Shown piece after piece: positions 17,691 through 26,068 of a DNA stretch of 64,000 bases. Source of the stretch: JBPRGG01 sp051418075 (GTDB taxonomy: Bacteria; Bacteroidota; Bacteroidia; Cytophagales; Cyclobacteriaceae); contig JBPRGG010000048.1 of NCBI GenBank assembly GCA_051418075.1, forward strand, positions 1-64,000, given 5' to 3'. Under the pieces are notes generated by a model. The model had not been told where the DNA came from. It saw only the letters and a program-made list of their open reading frames with translations, and made no database searches. A program made the translations under genes and the position numbers. Within the stretch, counting starts at the first letter, position 1; each line of letters begins with the position of its first letter.

Positions 17691-18626
17691 TTATTGTTTC
17701 AACCTGCTTTGAGTTTCTACAAATTTCTGAAAGCGCCAGGATAATACTTCTGCCACAAATAGTTCATTATTGTCAGTGATATCTATCCAATGAGGTAAAC
17801 TCATCTCACCACTGGCAAAGCCTCTTACTCCAAATTCTCCCAGCTTATTACCTTCCAGATCAAATTTATACAATTTACAATCCACTCCATCAATAGTATA
17901 TAGCTGATTATCCGATATTTTGATGGAATAGGGATAACCGGTATTGGTCCATTGGTCCAGAAAATTTCCTTCGGTGTCGAATATCTGTATGCGTTTATTT
18001 TCACGATCTCCTACATACACTTTATCATTATGTACTGTTATGGTATGTGGAATTTTAAACTGGCCAGGCTGGTCTCCGGCTTCTCCCCAGGTTTTCAACA
18101 ATTCACCTTTGTGATTAAATTTTACCACCCGGCTGTTTTTATATCCATCCGAAACAAAAATATCTCCGTTGGGAGCAATGGCCACATCTGTTGGTTCATT
18201 AAAGGTACTATAATTCCACTTGCCCATAAACTCCCCCGCAATGCCTTTTCTCCCCAGCACCATCAGCACTTCTCCAGCCGGGCTGAACTTAATAATAATG
18301 TGATTGCGGATATCCGTGGTCCAGATATTATCTTCATGATCTATTTTCAAGCCATGGGGAACGGCAAAAGTTTCATTTCCAGCCCCGATCTCTTTGATGA
18401 AATTGCCCTGCTCATCAAATTCGATCAGCTTATGATCACCCCGGTTAAACACAAAAATATGCCCTTTTGAATTTACTTCTATGGCTGTTGCTTCCCCAAA
18501 CAACCACCCCTGCGGAAGCCGGAAAAAATCATCAACAGCCTTATATTGAAGCTCTTTAACCTCCTGCCCAAAAAGAAAGTCACTGTTTATAAGGAAAATT
18601 AAAAGGATAAAAACTCTAAATCTCAT
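17691..18626 (-). CDS. Secreted NHL-repeat beta-propeller protein
   Basis: A 311-aa exported protein; the signal peptide is residues 1-20 ('LLIFLINSDFLFGQ'). The body is a six-bladed NHL propeller. Repeats such as 'GLKIDHEDNIWTTDIRNHIIIKFSPAGE', 'DVAIAPNGDIFVSDGYKNSRVVKFN' and 'ITVHNDKVYVGDRENKRIQIFD' are clear. It looks like the peptidyl-alpha-hydroxyglycine amidating lyase propeller subgroup, but bacterial members mostly lack a known reaction. The 3' gene is the kinase and the 5' gene overlaps by 11 bases. A periplasmic lactonase or binding protein for the sugar acid is my inference. Confidence 0.75.
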   Translation of the reverse strand: MRFRVFILLIFLINSDFLFGQEVKELQYKAVDDFFRLPQGWLFGEATAIEVNSKGHIFVFNRGDHKLIEFDEQGNFIKEIGAGNETFAVPHGLKIDHEDNIWTTDIRNHIIIKFSPAGEVLMVLGRKGIAGEFMGKWNYSTFNEPTDVAIAPNGDIFVSDGYKNSRVVKFNHKGELLKTWGEAGDQPGQFKIPHTITVHNDKVYVGDRENKRIQIFDTEGNFLDQWTNTGYPYSIKISDNQLYTIDGVDCKLYKFDLEGNKLGEFGVRGFASGEMSLPHWIDITDNNELFVAEVLSWRFQKFVETQSRLKQ

Positions 18627-19824
18627 AATCCTGAGGTTCTTTTAATGATTCAGCAAATAATTTAAAGAATTGATTATATACACCATATTTATTTTCGGGG
18701 TTTCCATCTATACCGGTTCTTACCAGTACAAGGTCCCAGGACGGAATGATGTATAGCATATTGTTATTAAACCCACTGGCAAAATAGGTATCCACAGGTG
18801 TATCCGGCATCAGGTAAGTACCATCAGGTTTGATGCCATTGATCCACCAGTTATAGCCATAGCAGCCCCTTGCGTCTATGTGCTGCCTGGGACTTTCCAA
18901 CAACGCCAATGATGTATCCACCTGATTTTGAGTAGCTTGCTTTACCCATTCCGCAGGAATCACCTGCTTATCCTGCCACTTCCCCTGTCTTAAAAACAGG
19001 TAGCCTAACCGGGTTAGTTGCCGGGCCGATATATTCAGTTGTTTATGACAGCATCCGGAGCCACCACATAAGGTGTCACCCCTGGCATCTGGCCATTTTT
19101 GCCAGAACCATCCCTCCGGATCAATCCCAATTGGATCAGCCAGGTGCGTTTTAAAAAACTGGTCCAGAGGCTGACCAGCGATCCTGGTCAGAGCATGAGC
19201 TAAAACATTCATAGATTCATCCCAATAGCAAAACTGGCTGCCAGGCTCAAACAAAGGCTCAGCTGGTATCCAGGGTTGTATGGAGGCATCTCCAAAACCG
19301 TATTGCTCCAGATGTTTTGGATTATTGGCCCCCTCCGCATCATAACCTGAGGTCAGGGTAAGAAAATGTCGGTATTGTACCGCATCATATTGCCCTTCCA
19401 AATAGGGTAACTGATGCTTTACCGGTTCATTTATTCGAACTTTTTGCTGACCTGCCAGCAAGCCAAACAAGCTACTTGTAACAGTTTTTGTCACCGACCA
19501 AACTCCATGCACTTTATCTACACTGTCTCCTTCATATAAAAGATATCCATCTTTGATGATCATTAGTTCTTCTATACCATCCTCAAGGGAGGCTTTTTTA
19601 AGATAATTCAAAGCATGCTGAAATTTAGTCTGGTCCAGGCCAGCCTGCTCAGGTGACTGAACATCCCATTCAGCATGGGGATAAACTGAATTTATATTAT
19701 TCTGGCTATCAGATATTTGGCGGTCTGACTTGCATCCGGATCCGATTAAAAATACCAGAATGAGTTCCAGTAAAATAAATGGCAGAAAATTGATTAAATC
19801 AAGTCTTACCAACTTCTCCTTCAT
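18616..19824 (-). CDS. Serine hydrolase of the beta-lactamase/PBP (S12) family, probable lipoprotein
   Basis: A 402-aa exported protein. A hydrophobic helix precedes 'LIGSGC31', a plausible though not ideal lipobox. The catalytic S110-V-T-K113 is in 'GVWSVTKTVTS', as in family C beta-lactamases and esterases. Further blocks are 'LPYLEGQYDAVQYRHFLTLTSGYD', 'FCYWDESMN', 'LTRLGYLFLRQGKWQDKQVIPAEWV' and 'GYNWWING'. Such proteins are esterases, amidases or peptidases. It is the first gene of the six-gene operon, suggesting a role in releasing the sugar acid from an ester or lactone; this is inference. Confidence 0.82.
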   Translation of the reverse strand: MKEKLVRLDLINFLPFILLELILVFLIGSGCKSDRQISDSQNNINSVYPHAEWDVQSPEQAGLDQTKFQHALNYLKKASLEDGIEELMIIKDGYLLYEGDSVDKVHGVWSVTKTVTSSLFGLLAGQQKVRINEPVKHQLPYLEGQYDAVQYRHFLTLTSGYDAEGANNPKHLEQYGFGDASIQPWIPAEPLFEPGSQFCYWDESMNVLAHALTRIAGQPLDQFFKTHLADPIGIDPEGWFWQKWPDARGDTLCGGSGCCHKQLNISARQLTRLGYLFLRQGKWQDKQVIPAEWVKQATQNQVDTSLALLESPRQHIDARGCYGYNWWINGIKPDGTYLMPDTPVDTYFASGFNNNMLYIIPSWDLVLVRTGIDGNPENKYGVYNQFFKLFAESLKEPQDYEI

Positions 19825-19830
19825 TTACCT

Positions 19831-19941
19831 ATTATTAATAATTTAAATATTCAATTTTTTTTAATAATTTACAATGGTAAACAAATTTACAAAGAAAACA
19901 TCGTATTAATAATAAAATAAATTGTGGTTTTTTATTAATAA
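19831..19941. promoter_or_regulatory. Divergent intergenic region with repeated palindromes
   Basis: The 173-base region between the S12 gene and the Fe-ADH gene holds the palindrome TTATTAATAA at 19832-19841 and 19932-19941, with a one-mismatch copy at 19903-19912. A separate dyad GTAAA-N4-TTTAC lies at 19877-19890. These are operator-like, and the nearby GntR/FCD protein is the natural candidate. The region is AT-rich, so chance is possible. Confidence 0.4.
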
Positions 19942-19997
19942 TAAGTAGATTTGGTCCGTTCCACCAGGGTTGTTTTTAATATTTGATCAGATAAAGT

Positions 19998-21155
19998 ATG
20001 GAAAAAGTTTTCAGTTTTAAAATGAGCGACAAGCTAATCATGGAAAACGGGGCAGTGTCATTATTACCCACCCTGATAAGGGAAACTAAGGCCCGGAAAC
20101 CATTTATTGTGACTGATCCGGGATTGGTCAAAGCCGGCTTGCTACAAAAAGTCCAGCACCTTTTGGCAAAACATGATATTGATTTTATATCATTCAGCCA
20201 GGTAGAAGCTGATCCCCGTATTGAAATTGTTTATGAAGCCCTTGAACTGGCCCGTGAGTCTTCCTGTGACCTGGTGATAGGGTTGGGTGGGGGAAGCTCC
20301 CTGGATATAGCCAAGATTGTGGCCATTATGGTGCATAATCATGATCCTTTGGATCAATATATTGGTATAGGAAATATACCTGGTCCTGGAATACCCACCA
20401 TTATGATACCTACTACCGCCGGTACAGGCAGTGAAGTCACACCTATCGTAGTATTGTCTGATAAAAAGGAGCAGCTAAAAAAAGGAGTTGTAAGTGATTA
20501 TCTTTACCCCACTGTGGCCCTGATTGACCCCAGTCTGGCCCTGACCCTGCCTCCCTACGTAACAGCCTACACTGGTATTGATGCCCTGACCCATGCTGTT
20601 GAAGCATATACCAATAAATTTGCTCATCCATTTGTTGATACTTTTGCTTTAAAAGCCATAGAGCTGATTGCAGCCAACCTGATAACGGCTGTAAATGATG
20701 GTCAGAACTTAAACGCCCGCTATAATATGGCATTGGCCAGTTTGTATGGGGGTTTGTGCCTGGGCTCAGTGAACACAGCAGCTGTACATGCCCTGGCCTA
20801 TCCGCTTGGTGGTATGTTTGATGTACCACACGGCGTGGCTAATTCTCTTTTATTGCCCTATGTGATTGAATTCAACAGCAGTCATTGTGCTGAAAGGTAT
20901 GGCAAAATTGCTGAAGCCATGGGAGTAGATACAACAGGAATGGATAAGGAATACTCCGCCAAAGCCTGTATAGGAGCTGTGCAGGATCTTTGCCAGCAGG
21001 CCGGCATTATTCAAAAGATCAGTCAGCTGGAAGTACCGGAAAATACTATTGATAAAATGGCGACTGCTGCTATGAAAGTCACCAGGTTGCTGAATAATAA
21101 CCCGAAGCCGGTAAGCCTGGATGATGCCAGAAAAATTTATCAAAATGCATTTTAA
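19998..21155 (+). CDS. Iron-containing alcohol dehydrogenase
   Basis: A 385-aa group III (iron-dependent) alcohol dehydrogenase, cytoplasmic. The cofactor loop is 'GLGGGSSLDIAK', the substrate-side block 'IPTTAGTGSEVTPI', and metal ligands fall in 'GIDALTHAVEAY' and 'VPHGVANSLLLPYV'. Relatives include 1,3-propanediol, lactaldehyde (FucO) and 4-hydroxybutyrate dehydrogenases. It starts an operon: the aldehyde dehydrogenase follows after 14 bases. The pair would take an alcohol to an aldehyde and then to an acid. Confidence 0.9.
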   Translation: MEKVFSFKMSDKLIMENGAVSLLPTLIRETKARKPFIVTDPGLVKAGLLQKVQHLLAKHDIDFISFSQVEADPRIEIVYEALELARESSCDLVIGLGGGSSLDIAKIVAIMVHNHDPLDQYIGIGNIPGPGIPTIMIPTTAGTGSEVTPIVVLSDKKEQLKKGVVSDYLYPTVALIDPSLALTLPPYVTAYTGIDALTHAVEAYTNKFAHPFVDTFALKAIELIAANLITAVNDGQNLNARYNMALASLYGGLCLGSVNTAAVHALAYPLGGMFDVPHGVANSLLLPYVIEFNSSHCAERYGKIAEAMGVDTTGMDKEYSAKACIGAVQDLCQQAGIIQKISQLEVPENTIDKMATAAMKVTRLLNNNPKPVSLDDARKIYQNAF

Positions 21156-21169
21156 AACAAGTAGTAGAA

Positions 21170-22624
21170 ATGGTAAAATTATTTAAAAATTATATCCAAG
21201 GTGAATGGATCACCAGTAAATCAGGTCAGACCTTTACCCAAAAAAATCCGGCTCACCTGGACCAGATCACAGGAGAGTGGCCAGCTTTAAGCCGGGAGGA
21301 GACAGTTGAAGCCATTTCAGCTGCAGAAAAAGCCTTTCCAGCCTGGAGTAGCTTATCAGTATATCAAAGGGCTGAGTATTTAAAAAAGGCTTTGCAATAT
21401 ATGATCGAGCAGGAAGAGGAAATTGCCCATGTTTTAACTATAGAAAATGGTAAAACCCTGGCCGAATCCAAAACGGAAATCGCCTCAGCCATCAGGGAAA
21501 TGGAATTTCAGATCCATGAAGGTATCAGGTTGTGTGGAGAAACGTTGCCTTCCTCCCGAAAAGACATCTTTTGTTACAGTACTTATCAACCCCTGGGGCC
21601 GGTGAGTATCATCAGCCCCTGGAATTTTCCTTTTAATGTGCCGGGTCGAAAAATCACACCAGCTTTAATGGCAGGCAATACCGTGGTTTTCAAACCAGCC
21701 AGCCTCACCCCCCAAACCGGACTCAAATTCGTGGAACTTTTTGTGAAGGCAGGACTACCTGCCGGCGTAATAAATTTTGTTACCGGTTCAGGATCCTCTG
21801 TAGGCGATCAAATGGTTACAGACCACAGGATCAAAGCCATTTCCTTTACCGGGTCCACTGCTGTAGGTGTGGGAATTCATCAAAAAGCAGCCCGTACCCT
21901 GGCCCGTACCCAACTGGAAATGGGAGGTAAAAACCCGATTATAGTATTGGCTGACTGCGACCTGGAACAGGCTGCCCGGGATGCTGTAACTGCTGCTTTT
22001 GCCTGTGCCGGCCAATGGTGTACCTCTACCAGCCGGGCAATTGTAGTAAAAGAAGTTGCAGCTGAATTTACCCAATTAATAAAAGACCTGACTGAAAAAA
22101 TAAAGGTGGGTGATGGCTTACAGGGGGATATCCAGATGGGACCGGTTTGTGGTACTGCCCAGCTAAATAATATCCTGGAATACATAGAAATAGGTAAAGC
22201 TGAAGGTGGCCTGTTGCTGACCGGAGGATATCAGTTAAAAGGATCGGAATATGACCAGGGATGTTACATTGTCCCAACTGTTTTTACCGGGGTCAAACCC
22301 CCGATGCGGATTGCCCAGGAAGAAATTTTCGGTCCTGTGCTTAGTATTTTAGAAGTTGATGATTTTGAAGAAGGAATAAGAGTGGCCAATGAGGTAGAAT
22401 ATGGTTTATGCTCTTCCATTTATACCAAAAATATTGAAAAAGCCTTCCAGTTTATGGAAAGATCAGAAGTTGGATTAACCCATGTGAATCTGATCACGGC
22501 CCTGAAAGAGCCCCAATATACTTTCGGTGGCATCAAAAATTCAGGGGTAGGAATTCCTGAAGCCGGAAAAACAGGGATTGAATTCTTTACAGAACATAAA
22601 GTAGCTTATATAAAATTCAAATAA
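21170..22624 (+). CDS. NAD(P)-dependent aldehyde dehydrogenase (succinate-semialdehyde/ketoglutarate-semialdehyde type)
   Basis: A 484-aa aldehyde dehydrogenase. N152 ('PWNFP'), the cofactor loop 'FTGSTAVG' (226-233), the general base E250 ('LEMGGKN') and the nucleophile C284 ('GQWCTSTSR') are all in place. 'GQWCT' is seen in the 2,5-dioxovalerate and succinate-semialdehyde group. It sits 14 bases after the alcohol dehydrogenase and 29 before malate synthase. The acid formed could be glycolate (if the aldehyde is glycolaldehyde) or succinate. Confidence 0.9.
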   Translation: MVKLFKNYIQGEWITSKSGQTFTQKNPAHLDQITGEWPALSREETVEAISAAEKAFPAWSSLSVYQRAEYLKKALQYMIEQEEEIAHVLTIENGKTLAESKTEIASAIREMEFQIHEGIRLCGETLPSSRKDIFCYSTYQPLGPVSIISPWNFPFNVPGRKITPALMAGNTVVFKPASLTPQTGLKFVELFVKAGLPAGVINFVTGSGSSVGDQMVTDHRIKAISFTGSTAVGVGIHQKAARTLARTQLEMGGKNPIIVLADCDLEQAARDAVTAAFACAGQWCTSTSRAIVVKEVAAEFTQLIKDLTEKIKVGDGLQGDIQMGPVCGTAQLNNILEYIEIGKAEGGLLLTGGYQLKGSEYDQGCYIVPTVFTGVKPPMRIAQEEIFGPVLSILEVDDFEEGIRVANEVEYGLCSSIYTKNIEKAFQFMERSEVGLTHVNLITALKEPQYTFGGIKNSGVGIPEAGKTGIEFFTEHKVAYIKFK

Positions 22625-22653
22625 AATTAACCTGAAAAAACAATCACCTTAAA

Positions 22654-24252
22654 ATGAATAAACTCCAAGAACCTGATCAGGTACAAGTAAAAGGCCGGCT
22701 GGCTGCCCGATATGAAGACTTTTTATCCAGTGAAGCCCTTAATTTTATCAGTACCCTGCACAGAAAATTTAACCCAAGGCGAGAAGAACTACTCCAATTA
22801 AGGGCAAAGCGTCAAATTGAATTAGACCAGGGGAGGTTACCTCATTTTCCTTCTCAAACCCAATCAATCAGACAGGTAGACTGGCAGGTAGCCCCTATTC
22901 CTGATGATCTGCAGGATCGCCGGGTAGAGATTACCGGTCCGGTAAATCGCAAAATGGTAATCAACGCCCTCAATTCAGGGGCTAATGTGTTTATGGCAGA
23001 TTTTGAAGATGCCAATGCTCCCTCCTGGGATAATTGTATGCAAGGGCAAATGAATCTGTATGATGCCATCCGGAATCAAATTGATTTTAAGGACACCAAC
23101 CAAAAAACCTATTCCCTTAACCAGGAACATGCAGTTTTAGTTGTAAGGCCCAGGGGGTGGCACCTTACTGAAAAGAACCTTTGGATAGATGAGGCCCCCA
23201 TATCTGCATCCCTGTTTGATTTTGGCCTTTACTTTTTCCACAATGCCCAAACCTTATTAAACAAAGGCTCCGGCCCCTATTTCTATCTGCCAAAACTGGA
23301 AAACCACCTGGAAGCCCGGCTCTGGAATGATGTATTCATTATGGCCCAGGAGCTTCTGGAAATACCTCAGGCATCCATCAAAGCAACTGTACTATTAGAA
23401 ACCATTCTGGCCAGTTTTGAAATAGAAGAAATCTTGTATGAGTTGCGCAAACATATTGCCGGAATGAATGCAGGCCGATGGGATTATATCTTCAGCGTAA
23501 TTAAAAAATTCAAAAATCACCCTGATTTTATCCTGCCTGACCGCAGCCAGGTAACCATGAAAGTGCCTTTTATGAAAGCTTACGCAGAAATGCTGGTCAA
23601 AATCTGTCACAAAAGAGGAGCCCACGCCATTGGAGGAATGTCAGCCTTTATACCATCCAAAGATGAAGCCATCAACAAAATGGCTTTTGCCAAAGTGCAG
23701 GAAGATAAAAGAAATGAAGCCAGCCAGGGTTATGATGGCACCTGGGTGGCACATCCTTTCCTGGTACCTTTGGCCCGGGAAGAGTTTGATAAGGTATTGC
23801 AAGGAAGACCCCATCAAAAAGAAGTGAAGAGGGATGACCTTAAAATTCAGTCAGACGATCTGCTCAACGTAACCATTCCCGGAGGGAAAATCAGCCAGGA
23901 AGGCGTAAGGTTGAACATAAATGTAGGCATCCTTTATCTGGAATCCTGGCTACAGGGGGTTGGAGCAGCAGCCATTTACAACCTGATGGAAGATGCTGCC
24001 ACAGCTGAAATATCCCGGGCTCAGGTATGGCAATGGATGAAAAACCAGGTTCAATTATCCGAAGGGGCTATCCTGACCCCGGATCTTTATGATCAATTGG
24101 TGGCAGAGGAAATCATCAAGATCAAAGCATTGCTGGGTCCTGAAAGAGTGGCCACCAGTAAACTTGACCAGGCGATCAATTTGTTTGACCGTCTGGTCAA
24201 AGATGATCAATTTGATGAATTCCTGACTTTACAAGCTTATAATCTAATATAA
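22654..24252 (+). CDS. aceB: Malate synthase A
   Basis: A 532-aa enzyme condensing glyoxylate and acetyl-CoA to malate; the length matches E. coli AceB (533 aa). Diagnostic stretches are 'GPVNRKMVINALNSGANVFMADFEDA', 'VVRPRGWHLTEKNLWIDEAP', 'GRWDYIFSVIKKF' and the late 'GVRLNINVGILYLESWLQGVGAAAIYNLMEDAATAEISR'. No isocitrate lyase gene lies in the window, so glyoxylate probably arises from another source, consistent with the LctP-type permease whose ATG directly follows this stop codon. Confidence 0.95.
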   Translation: MNKLQEPDQVQVKGRLAARYEDFLSSEALNFISTLHRKFNPRREELLQLRAKRQIELDQGRLPHFPSQTQSIRQVDWQVAPIPDDLQDRRVEITGPVNRKMVINALNSGANVFMADFEDANAPSWDNCMQGQMNLYDAIRNQIDFKDTNQKTYSLNQEHAVLVVRPRGWHLTEKNLWIDEAPISASLFDFGLYFFHNAQTLLNKGSGPYFYLPKLENHLEARLWNDVFIMAQELLEIPQASIKATVLLETILASFEIEEILYELRKHIAGMNAGRWDYIFSVIKKFKNHPDFILPDRSQVTMKVPFMKAYAEMLVKICHKRGAHAIGGMSAFIPSKDEAINKMAFAKVQEDKRNEASQGYDGTWVAHPFLVPLAREEFDKVLQGRPHQKEVKRDDLKIQSDDLLNVTIPGGKISQEGVRLNINVGILYLESWLQGVGAAAIYNLMEDAATAEISRAQVWQWMKNQVQLSEGAILTPDLYDQLVAEEIIKIKALLGPERVATSKLDQAINLFDRLVKDDQFDEFLTLQAYNLI

Positions 24253-25938
24253 ATGTCACTGACACTGCTGTTTTTTCTGGCCCTCTCACCAATATTAGTC
24301 ACCGGTATCATGCTGGTAGGATTTAAGATACCGGCTAAGACTACCATGCCAATTGCCTATGTCTTGACTGCTATTATAGCTTACCTGGTGTGGGAATTGA
24401 GTCTAACCGACATCATTGCATCTAGTTTGCAGGGTATGTTCATTACTTTGGATATCCTGTACATCATTTTTGGTGCGATATTGTTGCTCAGCCTGCTGAA
24501 ATATTCCGGAGGGGTAACAACAATCCGCCGGGGGTTTTCCGATATCAGTCCGGATCGCCGGGTGCAGGTTGTGATCATCGTTTGGTTATTTGGTTCATTC
24601 ATAGAAGGAGCAGCTGGATTTGGTACACCGGCCGCCATCGTGGCACCCTTGTTAGTGGCGTTGGGCTTTCCGGCCTTATCGGCGGTCATGTTGGGTATGA
24701 TGGTACAAAGCACTGCTGTCACTTTTGGAGGGGCCGGAACTCCTGTATTGGTGGGAATCAGGGGTGGATTACAACATCCTGAGCTGGACAGCCGGTTAGC
24801 TGCCATCAATATGGACTTTATGGATTATGTACAGGTGATCACGGCCGATGTGGCCATATTGCATGCCATCACCGGCACCATTATTCCTACCTTGATGGTG
24901 ATGATGATGACCCGGTATTTCGGCAAAAACAAATCCTGGCGGGAAGGACTGGAAATATTTCCATTTACTTTGTTGGGCGGATTGGCATTCACCATTCCTT
25001 ATGTGCTGACCGGTATTTTTCTGGGACCTGAATTTCCAGCCCTGTTAGGATCTTTGATCGGGATAATAATTATGGTGACCGCTATAAAAAACAAGTTCCT
25101 GACACCTAAAACCACCTGGGATTTTGAAGATAAATCTCAATGGCCCCAGGCCTGGTTTGGTAGCCTGGATATTAAAATGAATGATGAGCCTGGAAAAAAC
25201 ATTTCCCTGTTCAAAGCCTGGTTACCCTATATTTTAGTCGCGGGACTGCTGGTGCTGAGTCGTCTGCCCCAGTTGCCATTGCAGGAATGGCTGACCGGGA
25301 TCACCATCGGAGCAGACAATATCCTGGGCACAACACTTTCAGCTTCCAGCGCTCCACTGTATCTGCCCGGCACCATTTTGCTGGTTGTTGGATTTATTAC
25401 TGTATTTATGCATGGGATGAAGGGACATGAAGTGAAAATGGCATTATCTGAAAGTGCAAAAATGATCCTGGGAGCGGGATTTGTGTTGTTTTTTACTGTC
25501 CCAATGGTGAGGATTTACATTAATTCAGGCATTAATCCCATTGGTCTGGAGGCCATGCCCATCATTATGGCTGAATGGGTGGCTACCAATGTAGGGCATA
25601 TTTATCCCTTCTTTGCTCCTTCCGTAGGGGCTTTAGGCGCTTTTATTGCCGGCAGCAATACAGTCAGCAACCTGATGTTCAGTTTGTTCCAGTTTGGGGT
25701 GGCAGAAAACCTGGCCATGGTGCCCTCCTTTATTGTGGCGCTGCAGGCAGTTGGTGCAGCAGCAGGCAACATGATTGCTGTACACAATGTGGTGGCAGCT
25801 GCCTCAGTGGTGGGACTGCTGGGAAAGGAAGGTCTGGTGCTGCGCAAGACCATCATTCCAACTGTTTATTATCTGGTGATGGTGGGATTATTGGGTTTGA
25901 TCGGGATACAGCTATTGGGTATTCAAGGGGTATTGTAA
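24253..25938 (+). CDS. L-lactate/glycolate permease (LctP/GlcA family)
   Basis: A 561-aa inner-membrane transporter with about 13 helices. Family blocks include 'GFGTPAAIVAPLLVALGFP', 'GGAGTPVLVGIRGGL', 'AEWVATNVGHIYPFFAPSVGALGAFIAGSNTVSNLMFS' and 'QAVGAAAGNMIAVHNVVAAASVVGL'. LctP and GlcA bring in lactate or glycolate by proton symport. With no base between it and the malate synthase stop, glycolate or a related hydroxy acid is the most likely cargo. It converges on the BNR gene, with 130 bases between. Confidence 0.92.
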   Translation: MSLTLLFFLALSPILVTGIMLVGFKIPAKTTMPIAYVLTAIIAYLVWELSLTDIIASSLQGMFITLDILYIIFGAILLLSLLKYSGGVTTIRRGFSDISPDRRVQVVIIVWLFGSFIEGAAGFGTPAAIVAPLLVALGFPALSAVMLGMMVQSTAVTFGGAGTPVLVGIRGGLQHPELDSRLAAINMDFMDYVQVITADVAILHAITGTIIPTLMVMMMTRYFGKNKSWREGLEIFPFTLLGGLAFTIPYVLTGIFLGPEFPALLGSLIGIIIMVTAIKNKFLTPKTTWDFEDKSQWPQAWFGSLDIKMNDEPGKNISLFKAWLPYILVAGLLVLSRLPQLPLQEWLTGITIGADNILGTTLSASSAPLYLPGTILLVVGFITVFMHGMKGHEVKMALSESAKMILGAGFVLFFTVPMVRIYINSGINPIGLEAMPIIMAEWVATNVGHIYPFFAPSVGALGAFIAGSNTVSNLMFSLFQFGVAENLAMVPSFIVALQAVGAAAGNMIAVHNVVAAASVVGLLGKEGLVLRKTIIPTVYYLVMVGLLGLIGIQLLGIQGVL

Positions 25939-26068
25939 GGGTAAAAAGAAGCAGTTACAGTAAAAATTTGTATAGGATCCTTAATATCAGCAATAAATGA
26001 TCTGATGTTTCTTGGTCTACGGTCATTTCTGCCAATTGTCCCACAGTATGTGGCTTTGCTGAAAAATA

